Part shown: positions 24,960 to 33,161 of the stretch, in pieces
How the letters are laid out: each line of letters opens with the position of its first letter
Position numbering within the stretch: the first letter of the stretch is position 1
DNA from: Actinomycetota bacterium
Lineage (GTDB): Bacteria > Actinomycetota > Actinomycetes > Actinomycetales > Microbacteriaceae
Assembly (NCBI GenBank): GCA_020161315.1
Contig: JAIUOH010000018.1
Location: forward strand, 1-60,959
Direction: 5' to 3'
DNA length: 60,959 nucleotides
The notes under the pieces: generated by a model
Databases searched by the model: none
Told to the model about the DNA's origin: nothing
The model's input: the letters and a program-made list of their open reading frames with translations, nothing else
Position numbers and translations under genes: made by a program

Positions 24960-26437
24960 TGGTTCAACACCGCTTCCATGATTTGTTTTCCGACTCTGAC
25001 GGGAAGATCTGAAGAGGTTCCCGCAAATCCATATGCTTCGCCGCCGCCGTCTTCAATGACAACAGCAACTGCTACCTGCTTCTCGCCCATGAAGGCGTAG
25101 CCGGTAAACCAGAGGGTGAACGGCAAAGGGTTGCCGTCTTCATCGAGACCGTTCTCTGCCGTGCCGGTCTTACCGCCGACGCGTGCACCCTCGATGCGAG
25201 CCCCGCTAGCGGCACCCTCGGGGGCGTTCACGCCGTTCTCCATCATGCTCTGCAGTGCCTGGGCTGTCGACTTTGAGATGGGGGTGGCGAACTCGGTGGG
25301 ATCGAATTGCGTCTCGGTGCGAAGATCGGGGGTGATCACGCGGTTCACGAGGTACGGCTTCATGACCACACCGTCGTTTGCGATGCCGGCAGAGACCATA
25401 GCCATCTGCAGCGGCGTCGCGCGCACATCGAGCTGCCCGATCGAAGAGATGGCCACCTGAGCTTCATCACTGGGCACGGGCGAAACGCTTGGAGTGACGC
25501 TGAGCGGAATCGAGAGATCCTGCTCGAAGCCGAACGCCTTCGCCATATTGGGCACCGCGTCACGATCCATGCTCATCGCGAGTTCGGCGATCGGAATATT
25601 GCAGGACATGGTGATCGCCTGCATCAGCGTGGTTTGCACACCGCCACCGCAGGAGCCGCTCCAGTTGTTCTTGATCTCATGCGATGTTCCAGGCAGCAAC
25701 AATGCAGAGGGGTTTGCAAGGGTGCTGTCGGGGGTCGCCGTGCCGTTCTCGATTGCGGCTGCTGCGACCAGCAGCTTGTAGGTCGAGCCCGGGTGATACA
25801 GGTCGCCACCGATGGTTCGGTTGAAGAGCGGGTTCGAGGGGTCATCGACGAGCGTCGAGTAGTTTGCGATGACCGAGCTGTCGTCGTTTGACGAGAGCAG
25901 ACCGGGGTCAAAGCTTGGGCTCGACACCATTGAGAGAATCTTGCCGCTTGCGGGGTCAAATGCGACCGCAGCGCCCTTGAACTCGCTCATGGCCTCGGCC
26001 GTTGCTGCCTGCGCGCTCGCGCTGAGCGTGGTCTCAACCGAGCTGCCCTGAGGCTCCTCACCGGTAATGGTGCGCATCATGCGGGTGAAGAATTGCGCAC
26101 CCGAGAGACCCGAGAGATCTTGGTTCATCGCATTCTCAAGACCGGTCATGCCCTGGCGCCGTGAGAAGTAGCCGGTGACCGGCGCGTACAGCGGGCCATC
26201 GGCGTATTGCCGAGTGAAGCGATATTCGTCGTCGGTGGGAGTCGAAAAGGCGATGGGGTTGCCCTCGACCAGGATCGATCCTCGCTCAATCTTGTAGCTG
26301 TTCTTGATGCTGCGCTGGTTCAACTCGTTGTCACGCAACTGATCTGCCGACACAAACTGAATCATCGTGACCGAGAAAAACAGCACGATGAACATGCCGA
26401 ACACGGTGCGAGAGAGAAACTTCAACTGCTTATTCAT
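24956..26437 (-). CDS. pbpA: Penicillin-binding protein 2 (class B PBP, PbpA)
   Basis: 493 aa, the usual PbpA length. N-terminal TM anchor about residues 10-29, then a dimerisation domain and the transpeptidase domain. Active-site motifs: S-x-x-K = STYK at 218-221, S-x-N = SCN at 278-280 and KTGT near residue 440. It crosslinks peptidoglycan together with the SEDS glycosyltransferase encoded just upstream (overlap ATGA). Both neighbours and the kinases downstream regulate growth and septation. Confidence 0.96.
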   Translation of the reverse strand: MNKQLKFLSRTVFGMFIVLFFSVTMIQFVSADQLRDNELNQRSIKNSYKIERGSILVEGNPIAFSTPTDDEYRFTRQYADGPLYAPVTGYFSRRQGMTGLENAMNQDLSGLSGAQFFTRMMRTITGEEPQGSSVETTLSASAQAATAEAMSEFKGAAVAFDPASGKILSMVSSPSFDPGLLSSNDDSSVIANYSTLVDDPSNPLFNRTIGGDLYHPGSTYKLLVAAAAIENGTATPDSTLANPSALLLPGTSHEIKNNWSGSCGGGVQTTLMQAITMSCNIPIAELAMSMDRDAVPNMAKAFGFEQDLSIPLSVTPSVSPVPSDEAQVAISSIGQLDVRATPLQMAMVSAGIANDGVVMKPYLVNRVITPDLRTETQFDPTEFATPISKSTAQALQSMMENGVNAPEGAASGARIEGARVGGKTGTAENGLDEDGNPLPFTLWFTGYAFMGEKQVAVAVVIEDGGGEAYGFAGTSSDLPVRVGKQIMEAVLNQ

Positions 26438-27828
26438 GCGCGAATCACCAGCTTGGGTCGGTTGCGCACCGAATTCGACATGCGCAAGAGCAGCGCAATG
26501 ATGATCCAGTTCGACACGAGAGATGAACCGCCGGCGGCGAGAAACGGCATGGTCAAGCCGGTGAGCGGGATCACGCGGGTCACGCCACCGGCCACAATGA
26601 AGACCTGCAGCGCGATCGCAAAACCGAGGCCCGCCGCGAGCAGTTTGCCGAAGTCGTCTTGGCCCGCGAAGCCGATGCGCAGCGCGCGCCCGATGAGCAG
26701 CAGGTATGCGGCGAGGATCACGAAGAGGCCGACCAGGCCGATCTCTTCACCGAGGCTCGCAAAAATGTAGTCGCTGCGCGATTCGGGGGTGTCTCCGGGG
26801 AAGCCCTGGCCGAGGCCGGTGCCGGTCATGCCGCCGTTTGCCATGCCAAAAAGCCCCTGCACGAGCTGGTAGCTGGCGCCGAGGGGGTCAGCGAACGGGT
26901 CGAGCCAGTTTGCGAAGCGATTGCCGACATAGTCGAGGGTCTGGCTCGCCAGAATGCCGCCCGCGAGAAACAGGCCGATGCCGAGCACGACCCAGCCGAC
27001 GCGCCCGGTTGCGAGGTAGAGCATCGACAGGAACAGGCCAAAGTAGAGCAGCGAGGTGCCAAGGTCGCGCTGAAATACGAGCACCGCCATGGCAACAAGC
27101 CAGAACACAATCAGCGGGCCGAGGTCGCGACCGCGCGGAAACCGGATGCCGAGAATCTTCTTGCCCACCATCGACAGCGCATCGGCGTTGCGCACCAGGT
27201 AGCCGGCAAAGAAGATCGCGAGCAAGATCTTCGCCACCTCGCCGGGCTGAAATGAGAAGACGCCGATATGAATCCAAACGCGAGCACCATTGATCTTCTG
27301 GCCAATGATCGGCAGCATCGGCAGCAGGAGCAGCACGAGTGCGCCAAGGCCAGAAATAAAGGTGAAGCGGTACAGCGTGAGATGGTTGCGAAGCAGCACG
27401 AGCACCGCCGTCGCAATGACAAGTGCAACGACCGACCAGACCACCTGGCGCACCGAGTACGCCTCCCAGCCGGTGTCGTTCTCAGAGAGGTCGATGCGGT
27501 AGATCTGGGCGATACCGATGGTGTTGAGCATGACGGCGATCGGCAAGATCAGGGGGTCGGCGTCGGGGGCCGTCACGCGAATCGCGATGTGCATGCCGAG
27601 CACGGCAATCACGAACAGCACCCCGGGCAGCAAGAGTGTGCCGGTGAGCTGCTTGTTGACGGTGAGGTCGACAATCACGATCGCAGCTACGCCAACCGCG
27701 AGCGCGAACAATACGAGCGAAAACTCAAGCCCGCGCAGCAACTTGGGCGCGCGAATAGCCGTGATGCGCTGTAGCACGGTCTCGCTGGTGCGCGGGTTCT
27801 TCTGGCGGCTTTCTGGGGTGTCGCTCAC
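26434..27828 (-). CDS. rodA: FtsW/RodA/SpoVE (SEDS) peptidoglycan polymerase
   Basis: 464 aa, about ten to twelve TM helices. Conserved SEDS segments include GWEAYSVRQVVWS, KINGARVWIHIGVFSFQPGEVAK with the key Glu/Lys region, and the C-terminal GLTMPFLAAGGSSLVSNW. SEDS proteins polymerise lipid II glycan chains and pair with a class B PBP, here PbpA, whose gene overlaps by 4 bases. Phosphatase pstP is upstream, also overlapping by 4 bases. Confidence 0.96.
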   Translation of the reverse strand: MSDTPESRQKNPRTSETVLQRITAIRAPKLLRGLEFSLVLFALAVGVAAIVIVDLTVNKQLTGTLLLPGVLFVIAVLGMHIAIRVTAPDADPLILPIAVMLNTIGIAQIYRIDLSENDTGWEAYSVRQVVWSVVALVIATAVLVLLRNHLTLYRFTFISGLGALVLLLLPMLPIIGQKINGARVWIHIGVFSFQPGEVAKILLAIFFAGYLVRNADALSMVGKKILGIRFPRGRDLGPLIVFWLVAMAVLVFQRDLGTSLLYFGLFLSMLYLATGRVGWVVLGIGLFLAGGILASQTLDYVGNRFANWLDPFADPLGASYQLVQGLFGMANGGMTGTGLGQGFPGDTPESRSDYIFASLGEEIGLVGLFVILAAYLLLIGRALRIGFAGQDDFGKLLAAGLGFAIALQVFIVAGGVTRVIPLTGLTMPFLAAGGSSLVSNWIIIALLLRMSNSVRNRPKLVIRA

Positions 27829-29153
27829 GAGGCATCACCGCCGAGCCGTTTCACGATCTCCCGTGCCTCGGGAAGCGAAGAGGCGCTCAGCGTGCGCTCA
27901 ATCTGGCGACGCTCGAGACCATCAAGCTCTGACAGCGGTATGCCGGTCTGCTCGGCAACCGAGTGCAGCGTGAAGGAACCGATGCCCTGCTGCACACCCT
28001 GATAGATGATGACGGTCGTGCCGTCAGTACCGACGAAGTAGCGCGTCTGCGTCCACTCGTAGGCAAGCACGACGCCGCCACAGATGAGCGCGATGACCGC
28101 CAGCAGGCCGAATGCCCAGAGCAGGCGGCGGCGGCGGTTGCGTCGCTTGGTCTCAGCGATGAGCTCGTTCAGGTATTCGTCGACGCGGGGCTCGAAGTGG
28201 CTCTCTTCAACCGGCTGCGCACGACGCACCACACGGCGCTTCGTGATGAGCTTGATGCGAGACGTACTTGTCTCGCGAACGGTGCCCGTGTCGGTTGTGG
28301 TCTCTGCGGATCCCGCGAACCGCGCTGTTCCGGGCTCTGAGTTTGAAGCCGGGCCCGGCTGCGTCTCGACGAGCACCACCGTGACATTGTCGGGAGCGCC
28401 GAACGACAGTGCCTTGTCAATGAGCGAGTCGACCGCCCCCTGCAGCGAGTGGCGGCGCAGCAGAATCTTCTCGATGTCTTCTTCTTCGACGTAGCCGCAC
28501 AGGCCGTCAGAGCAGAGCAGCCAGAGATCACCCTCGCGGGTGTCGAGCACGTCGGTATCGATGTCGGGGTTGCTGTCGACGTCGCCGAGCACGCGCATCA
28601 ACACCGAGCGCCTCGGGTGAGTCTTTGCCTCTTCTTCGGTGATGCGGCCGCTGTCTACGAGCCGCTGCACGAAGGTGTGGTCTTTGGTGATCTGCTTCAT
28701 CACGCCGTCGCGCAGCAGGTACAGGCGCGAGTCACCGATGTGAGCGAGGGCGAGCTGGTCGCCGATGGTCAAAAAGCCAGAGAAGGTGGTGCCGAGGCCG
28801 GCAAGCTCGGGGCGCTCGCCGACGGTGGCACGCAGCATGCGGTTTGCCTTGAGTAGGGCATCGGCAAGCTGTTTTGAGGCGAGCACCGGGTCGCTCGGAA
28901 TGGTGCTTTGCGGGGTGCTCGCCGCGGCTGAGGCGTCGCCGTCTACCTGCGCAGCATCATCGCCCTCGCGCGGAAACTCGTCGAGCTTCGCGATTGCGCG
29001 CGTGGTGAGCGCCGATGCGACGTCACCGCCCGCGTGACCACCCATGCCGTCGGCAACGAGAAACAAGCGATTGCCGGCATAGCCGGAATCCTGATTGTTT
29101 GAGCGCACCATGCCGACATGACTGCCGATCGCGCTGGTGTAGCCGACTGTCAC
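27825..29153 (-). CDS. pstP: PP2C-family Ser/Thr phosphatase PstP
   Basis: 442 aa. PP2C catalytic domain about 1-240 with metal-binding motifs VRSNNQD, LVADGMGGHAGGDVAS, HIGDSRLYLL, LLCSDGLCG and APDNVTVVLVE. After a linker comes a TM helix (LLWAFGLLAVIALICGGVVL) and an extracellular domain of about 95 residues. It reverses phosphorylation by the two kinases encoded in the same operon. Spacing to fhaB is 2 bases, and its 3' end overlaps rodA. Confidence 0.96.
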   Translation of the reverse strand: MTVGYTSAIGSHVGMVRSNNQDSGYAGNRLFLVADGMGGHAGGDVASALTTRAIAKLDEFPREGDDAAQVDGDASAAASTPQSTIPSDPVLASKQLADALLKANRMLRATVGERPELAGLGTTFSGFLTIGDQLALAHIGDSRLYLLRDGVMKQITKDHTFVQRLVDSGRITEEEAKTHPRRSVLMRVLGDVDSNPDIDTDVLDTREGDLWLLCSDGLCGYVEEEDIEKILLRRHSLQGAVDSLIDKALSFGAPDNVTVVLVETQPGPASNSEPGTARFAGSAETTTDTGTVRETSTSRIKLITKRRVVRRAQPVEESHFEPRVDEYLNELIAETKRRNRRRRLLWAFGLLAVIALICGGVVLAYEWTQTRYFVGTDGTTVIIYQGVQQGIGSFTLHSVAEQTGIPLSELDGLERRQIERTLSASSLPEAREIVKRLGGDAS

Positions 29154-29155
29154 CG

Positions 29156-29722
29156 CTATGGCCTCAGCTCAAAGGTGGTGGTGCCGATGGTGACGGGGGT
29201 GAAGGCTGGTACGAGCACGGTGCCGCTCACGCGGCTGCCGTTAAGCTTTGTGCCGTTCGTCGAGTCGAGGTCAGTGAGCAGCCACTGGTCACCATTACGG
29301 GCGAGCTTTGCGTGGTAGGTCGATGTGTACTCGTCGACAATGGCGAGGGTTGAGTCGGTGCTGCGACCAATGGTGATGACACTGTCGTCGAGCGGCAGAG
29401 ATGTGCCGGCTGCGCTGCCAGAGGTGATCACCAGCACGCGAGGCTGAGCCGATGCGCCTGCCGAAGGCAGCGCGCCACCCGAGGGGGTGATCGGTGGGGC
29501 TGCGCCCTGTGATGCTGCACCCGCTGAGACTGGCGTTGCCACTACCGGTGCCGCTGCCTGCCTACTTGCTGATCCATCGCTGCTGCCGTTGCCACTGGTC
29601 GGTAGCTTTCGCACCGGCGCACCGAACAGGTCGCTGCGAAGCGCATAGACGATGGCAAATATGAAGAGCCAGAGCAGCAGCAAGAAGCCGATGCGCAAGA
29701 TCATCAGGGTCAGTTCGCTCAC
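29156..29722 (-). CDS. fhaB: FHA domain protein FhaB
   Basis: 188 aa. One N-terminal TM helix (about residues 5-28), a Ser/Ala/Gly-rich linker, and a C-terminal FHA domain with ITIGRSTDSTL, STYHAKL and DLDSTNGTKLNG, which bind phosphothreonine. It couples kinase signals to the cell-wall machinery; homologues (FipA) interact with FtsZ/FtsQ. It overlaps fhaA by ATGA. Confidence 0.94.
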   Translation of the reverse strand: MSELTLMILRIGFLLLLWLFIFAIVYALRSDLFGAPVRKLPTSGNGSSDGSASRQAAAPVVATPVSAGAASQGAAPPITPSGGALPSAGASAQPRVLVITSGSAAGTSLPLDDSVITIGRSTDSTLAIVDEYTSTYHAKLARNGDQWLLTDLDSTNGTKLNGSRVSGTVLVPAFTPVTIGTTTFELRP

Positions 29723-30534
29723 AGGCCCCTCCAGAAGTCTTGTTCGATGCCGGGCTGCGATGCCTGGCTCGAAGTGTTGTTGCCGTGTGGTTGCGGCGAT
29801 TGGGGGGCAAAGGATCGCGGCTGCTGTGAGGCCTGCTGCTGCGCGGGCGCAGCTTGCCTTACCTGGCTGCCGCGGTTTGGTACGAGCTGAAAACGCAGTG
29901 GAGTCTGGCCGATGGTGATTACCGTGTCGGGGCTCAGTGCGGCCTCGCGAAAGCGCTGCCCGTTGATCTTGGTGCCGTTGGTCGACCCGAGGTCGCGGGC
30001 GATGCCGGCCTTGCCATCCCAGATCAGCTGTAGGTGCTGGCGCGACGCTGCCGAGTCGGTGAGACGAATATCGGCGTCGCTGCCGCGCCCGACTACCGTG
30101 GTGCCGTTGCGCAGCGGGTAGTTCACTCCCGCAACCTCAATCATGGGTACCCATGACACTCGGCCTTCAACCTGGTCTGCGTCGATCTGCAGCACGCCCG
30201 TGGTGAGCGAATCATCGCGGCGCAGCTCGACGTCTGCCTGGCCGAGCAACTGATACCCCTGACGCTTTGCGTGTTTATCGACGACGCCGATGAGCTCGCG
30301 TTCGAGGGTGGCACCCATGCGGGTCAGGCGATCTGCGTCGGCGCCAGAAACACGCACGACAAAGTGATTCGGCGCGAGCACACGGTCGCGGTCGACAATG
30401 ACCGAACCGATGTCGAGCTCGCGCTTCAGGCCGGCGGCAATCTCAACGGGCTGCACACCTGAGCGAAAGGTGCGAGCAAACGCGCCGTTGACCGCGCGCT
30501 CAAGCCCGCGCTCGAGGCTGTCGAATACGCCCAT
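29719..30534 (-). CDS. fhaA: FHA domain protein FhaA (DUF3662)
   Basis: 271 aa. N-terminal DUF3662 domain (MGVFDSLERGLERAVNGAF... to about residue 125), then a FHA domain with TVVGRGSDADIRL, ASRQHL and DLGSTNGTKINGQ, and a Gln/Pro/Ser-rich linker with a C-terminal short tail. In mycobacteria FhaA binds the pseudokinase MviN/MurJ and controls wall synthesis. First gene of the seven-gene operon; ribosome site GGGGAGGG. Confidence 0.95.
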   Translation of the reverse strand: MGVFDSLERGLERAVNGAFARTFRSGVQPVEIAAGLKRELDIGSVIVDRDRVLAPNHFVVRVSGADADRLTRMGATLERELIGVVDKHAKRQGYQLLGQADVELRRDDSLTTGVLQIDADQVEGRVSWVPMIEVAGVNYPLRNGTTVVGRGSDADIRLTDSAASRQHLQLIWDGKAGIARDLGSTNGTKINGQRFREAALSPDTVITIGQTPLRFQLVPNRGSQVRQAAPAQQQASQQPRSFAPQSPQPHGNNTSSQASQPGIEQDFWRGL

Positions 30535-30552
30535 GGTGTCTGCCCTCCCCTC

Positions 30553-30572
30553 AGTAACTTCTTGCGGTTACT
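30553..30572. promoter_or_regulatory. Dyad in the fhaA leader
   Basis: AGTAAC-N8-GTTACT lies 19 bases upstream of the fhaA start, within the probable 5' leader. It may be an operator for the cell-wall operon or a small RNA hairpin. No binding protein can be named. Confidence 0.35.
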
Positions 30573-30701
30573 TTTACGCGCGCCACTGGGCCACACGCAA
30601 ATGTGTTCTGAGCCATGCTACCCGTCGTTGCTGCGGCCTTGCCGAACACCTGCCGCGCTGTGCCGAATCGTTGCGCTTCTTTGCGGGCAAACGTGCCGCT
30701 T

Positions 30702-30730
30702 TTGGCGTATGGCCATGTTGTTGCTAAGCT
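30702..30730 (+). promoter_or_regulatory. Probable promoter of tRNA-Leu
   Basis: TTGGCG (30702-30707), a 17-base spacer and TAAGCT (30725-30730) lie about 40 bases before the tRNA. Both hexamers are imperfect, but spacing is ideal. Confidence 0.45.
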
Positions 30731-30770
30731 GAACGGGTTGTACGGCGCTTCGGTACTGTGCGGCAGATTC

Positions 30771-30854
30771 GCGCGAGTGGCGGAATTGGCAGACGCGCTG
30801 GCTTCAGGTGCCAGTGCTCGAAAGGGCGTGGGGGTTCAAGTCCCCCCTCGCGCA
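30771..30854 (+). tRNA. tRNA-Leu (anticodon CAG)
   Basis: 84-nt class II tRNA: acceptor stem GCGCGAG/CTCGCGC, anticodon stem CTGGC/GCCAG with loop TTCAGGT, a long variable arm and a T-arm GGGGGTTCAAGTCCCCC. CCA is not encoded. A tRNA-Leu also follows fhaA in Mycobacterium. Its 3' end is the likely attachment site for the integrase encoded 94 bases downstream. Confidence 0.96.
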
Positions 30855-30867
30855 CGCGAATGAAATG

Positions 30868-30910
30868 GCCCCTGACCTGGTATTTATTTACCAAAGTCGG
30901 GGGCTATTTT
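30868..30910. terminator. Terminator behind tRNA-Leu
   Basis: An imperfect hairpin (GCCCCTGAC...GTCGGGGGC outer stem, TGGTA/TACCA inner stem) is followed by ATTTTT. It can end the tRNA transcript and lies directly before the integrase stop. Confidence 0.7.
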
Positions 30911-30947
30911 TCATTCATGGGGCGACTTATGGGGCAAGGGCTCTCAT

Positions 30948-32171
30948 TCACCCGCTCGAGACGTGGTTCGCAAACCCTTCAACGGCGGATCTTTGCATCG
31001 TGGGTGTGACGTGCGAGTAGATGTTCATCGTTGTTGTGATGGTTGAATGACCAAGGCGTTCCTGCACGACCTTAGGGTGCACTCCGAGCTCAAGCAGCAG
31101 TGTTGCGTGGGCATGGCGGAGGCCTTTGATGTTGACGCGTTCCATATCGGGGTAGGCATCAATGAGCCACAACACGCGTCGTGCCCAGAGGCTCGTGACT
31201 GCGTCGGGTGATCGAATCAGCCCGTTTTCGTCAGCGAAGACGAATGCGTCGGGCTTAACGAGTGAGAACGAGAGCTCAGCTCGAGCGATCTTGTATTTCG
31301 AGACGGCTTTGAGGGTTTCTTCGTCAATGTCGATGACCCTTGGGCTTCCGGTTTTAACGGTCTTGGTTTTGCTCCAATCCACCGTGTTTACTGCTCGCCT
31401 GATGCTGATCCGCTGCGTTTTCGTATTGATATCTTTCCAACGGAGCGCGAGTGCTTCACTGCGGCGCATGCCAGTGAATGCGAAAACCTGCCAGAGTGCG
31501 AAATGTTCATCTTTGCGTTTGTCCCGGAGCCAGGTCAGGGCAGTGCGGAGCTCGTCGGCATCCCAAGTGGCGGCTTCGGGTCTGGCGGCTTTGATCTCCT
31601 TCGCGCGGGGCGCTTTCACGATGTTGCGCTTCTTGGCCGGGTTCATCGAGATGTGACCGTCTTCGATCGCAGCATCGAGAATCGCCCCGAGCACTACATG
31701 CGTCTTGTGCACCGTGTTTGGCGACAAAGGTTCGCCCTTGTGCCCTTCGTCTTTACGCCCTGACTTCTTCAGCTCTTGGTAATGCCGCGCAATACGCGTT
31801 GCGGTGAGCTTGTCGAGATCGATCTGACCCATGTACGGGGTGATGTGATTGCTGATGAGCTTGCGGTAGCCCTTGACTGTGGAGTCGGCGAGATCGAGCC
31901 CAGCGACCCAGTTCTCGGCATAGGGGCCGAGCTTTGGTACCTTGCCAGAGAACCGTTCTTGGCTCTTCTTCTTGCGAAGTGCTTCCTGCATCGCATCATC
32001 GGCGTCAGCGGCTGTGGTGAACCCACCACGGCTGTACTTCTTATCGCCAAGGTCGGGATCTTCAGGATCGATAGGAACGCGGATCTGAAAGCGCCAACGC
32101 ACGCCGCTCTTTGTGGCGTAGTCCTGAATAGAGCCTTTGCCGCGCCTGCGGGTGCGGGTCTTGGTAGTCAA
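30948..32171 (-). CDS. int: Tyrosine recombinase/phage-type integrase
   Basis: 407 aa. N-terminal AP2-like/SAM-like arm-binding part (KGSIQDYATKSGVRWRFQIR), core-binding domain about 65-170 and catalytic domain with R in FTGMRRSEALAL, H-x-x-R-like LRHAHATLL, LGHS and the nucleophilic Tyr in MNIYSHV. It drives site-specific integration, here at tRNA-Leu. The start is TTG at 32171, overlapping the stop of the upstream XRE gene (TTGA), so the two are coupled. A nearby alternative ATG is absent. Confidence 0.93.
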   Translation of the reverse strand: MTTKTRTRRRGKGSIQDYATKSGVRWRFQIRVPIDPEDPDLGDKKYSRGGFTTAADADDAMQEALRKKKSQERFSGKVPKLGPYAENWVAGLDLADSTVKGYRKLISNHITPYMGQIDLDKLTATRIARHYQELKKSGRKDEGHKGEPLSPNTVHKTHVVLGAILDAAIEDGHISMNPAKKRNIVKAPRAKEIKAARPEAATWDADELRTALTWLRDKRKDEHFALWQVFAFTGMRRSEALALRWKDINTKTQRISIRRAVNTVDWSKTKTVKTGSPRVIDIDEETLKAVSKYKIARAELSFSLVKPDAFVFADENGLIRSPDAVTSLWARRVLWLIDAYPDMERVNIKGLRHAHATLLLELGVHPKVVQERLGHSTITTTMNIYSHVTPTMQRSAVEGFANHVSSG

Positions 32172-32782
32172 TCGTTTTCACCATCCACTCGGGCTGTCAG
32201 ATTCGCAATTGCCCGCTCTGCTTCTTCTACTTGCGCGACGGCATTTTGATGCGCCTGCTGCGCTTCAAGTAGCACACGCTTCAACTGCGCGTTTTCGTTG
32301 CCAAATGCGGCGAGGCTGTTCTGGGCTTCCTTGGCTATCGCTTCGAACTGAGCGGCATACCCGGTGTTGTTTTCTAGTACTTGCGCCCAAACTTTTAGCC
32401 TCTCAGTAGGAGCAAACGAGGCTAGCTCTCCCTTCAGCCAGGCAGTGACCTCCGGCAGAGCGAGGTCGATCGGCAATGTCGTCGCTAAAGGAGCATGCTC
32501 CTGCGATGAACTACTCGGAGAAAGCAGAGTTGTGGGTGAGACTTCGAGCGCGTGAGCGAGCGCAACAAGATCGTCAACATCAACACGTCTGCTGCCGTTC
32601 TCGAGACGACTGAGTGCCGCTATCGGAATAGGTCGCCCGATCGCACTGAGGCGATCAGAGAAGGCAGCTAGGTCGAGTCCTCTGTCCGTGCGGATGGCGC
32701 GCACATTTGCTGCCACGACCGCGCTCGTAACGCCCTTGCTGTTGCCACGTTCGCGTTCCTGTACATCATGCCCTGTTTCCAT
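32168..32782 (-). CDS. XRE family transcriptional regulator
   Basis: 204 aa from ATG 32782 (a second in-frame ATG at 32818 is possible). N-terminal HTH_3 domain about residues 20-90 (VRAIRTDRGLDLAAFSDRL... LSRLENGSRRVDVDDLVALA) and a C-terminal coiled coil (ENAQLKRVLLEAQQAHQNAV...) for oligomerisation. Divergent to the excisionase-like gene and coupled to the integrase gene; probably the element's repressor. Confidence 0.85.
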   Translation of the reverse strand: METGHDVQERERGNSKGVTSAVVAANVRAIRTDRGLDLAAFSDRLSAIGRPIPIAALSRLENGSRRVDVDDLVALAHALEVSPTTLLSPSSSSQEHAPLATTLPIDLALPEVTAWLKGELASFAPTERLKVWAQVLENNTGYAAQFEAIAKEAQNSLAAFGNENAQLKRVLLEAQQAHQNAVAQVEEAERAIANLTARVDGEND

Positions 32783-32886
32783 AAGTAGGAATCTACATGT
32801 ACAAAGTTGCAAAAGCAAGCAGCTTCCCGTATCGTGATGATGTAATTCCTAGTTTCGATATTACGGATTAAAGAAAGGAAGTCGCG

Positions 32887-33105
32887 GTGATGAATGCAAA
32901 TCGAATTGGCAGCGAGTGCAAGATCACGCTCGAGATGCTGCGAGCCTCGGACAAGATCGCCATCACCCGCAAAGAAGCTGCTGAAGCACTCGGTGTTGAC
33001 CCGCGCACGATCACGGCGGCGATCAACTCAGGGGATATCCCGTCAGTAAAGCTCGGTTCTCGAAAGGTCATTCCGCGCGCAAAGTTCGTGCGCCTCTTCG
33101 ACTAG
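32887..33105 (+). CDS. Excisionase-like helix-turn-helix protein
   Basis: 72 aa with a MerR/Xis-type winged HTH (IAITRKEAAEALGVDPRTIT...GDIPSVKLGSRKVIPRAKF). Such small proteins act as recombination directionality factors or as activators of replication genes in actinobacterial integrative elements. Start is GTG 32887 or ATG 32890; AAAGGAA is well placed for either. Divergent to the XRE repressor across a 104-base regulatory region. Confidence 0.85.
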   Translation: MMNANRIGSECKITLEMLRASDKIAITRKEAAEALGVDPRTITAAINSGDIPSVKLGSRKVIPRAKFVRLFD

Positions 33106-33161
33106 GGCAGCAAGCCAGCAGCCAGCGGTAAAAGACAACAACAGGCACAGGAGGTGACACT

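Noticed and set aside
30620-30770. Small protein frame upstream of tRNA-Leu (30615-30863)
   Set aside because: The frame runs through the tRNA and has no ribosome site or family similarity.
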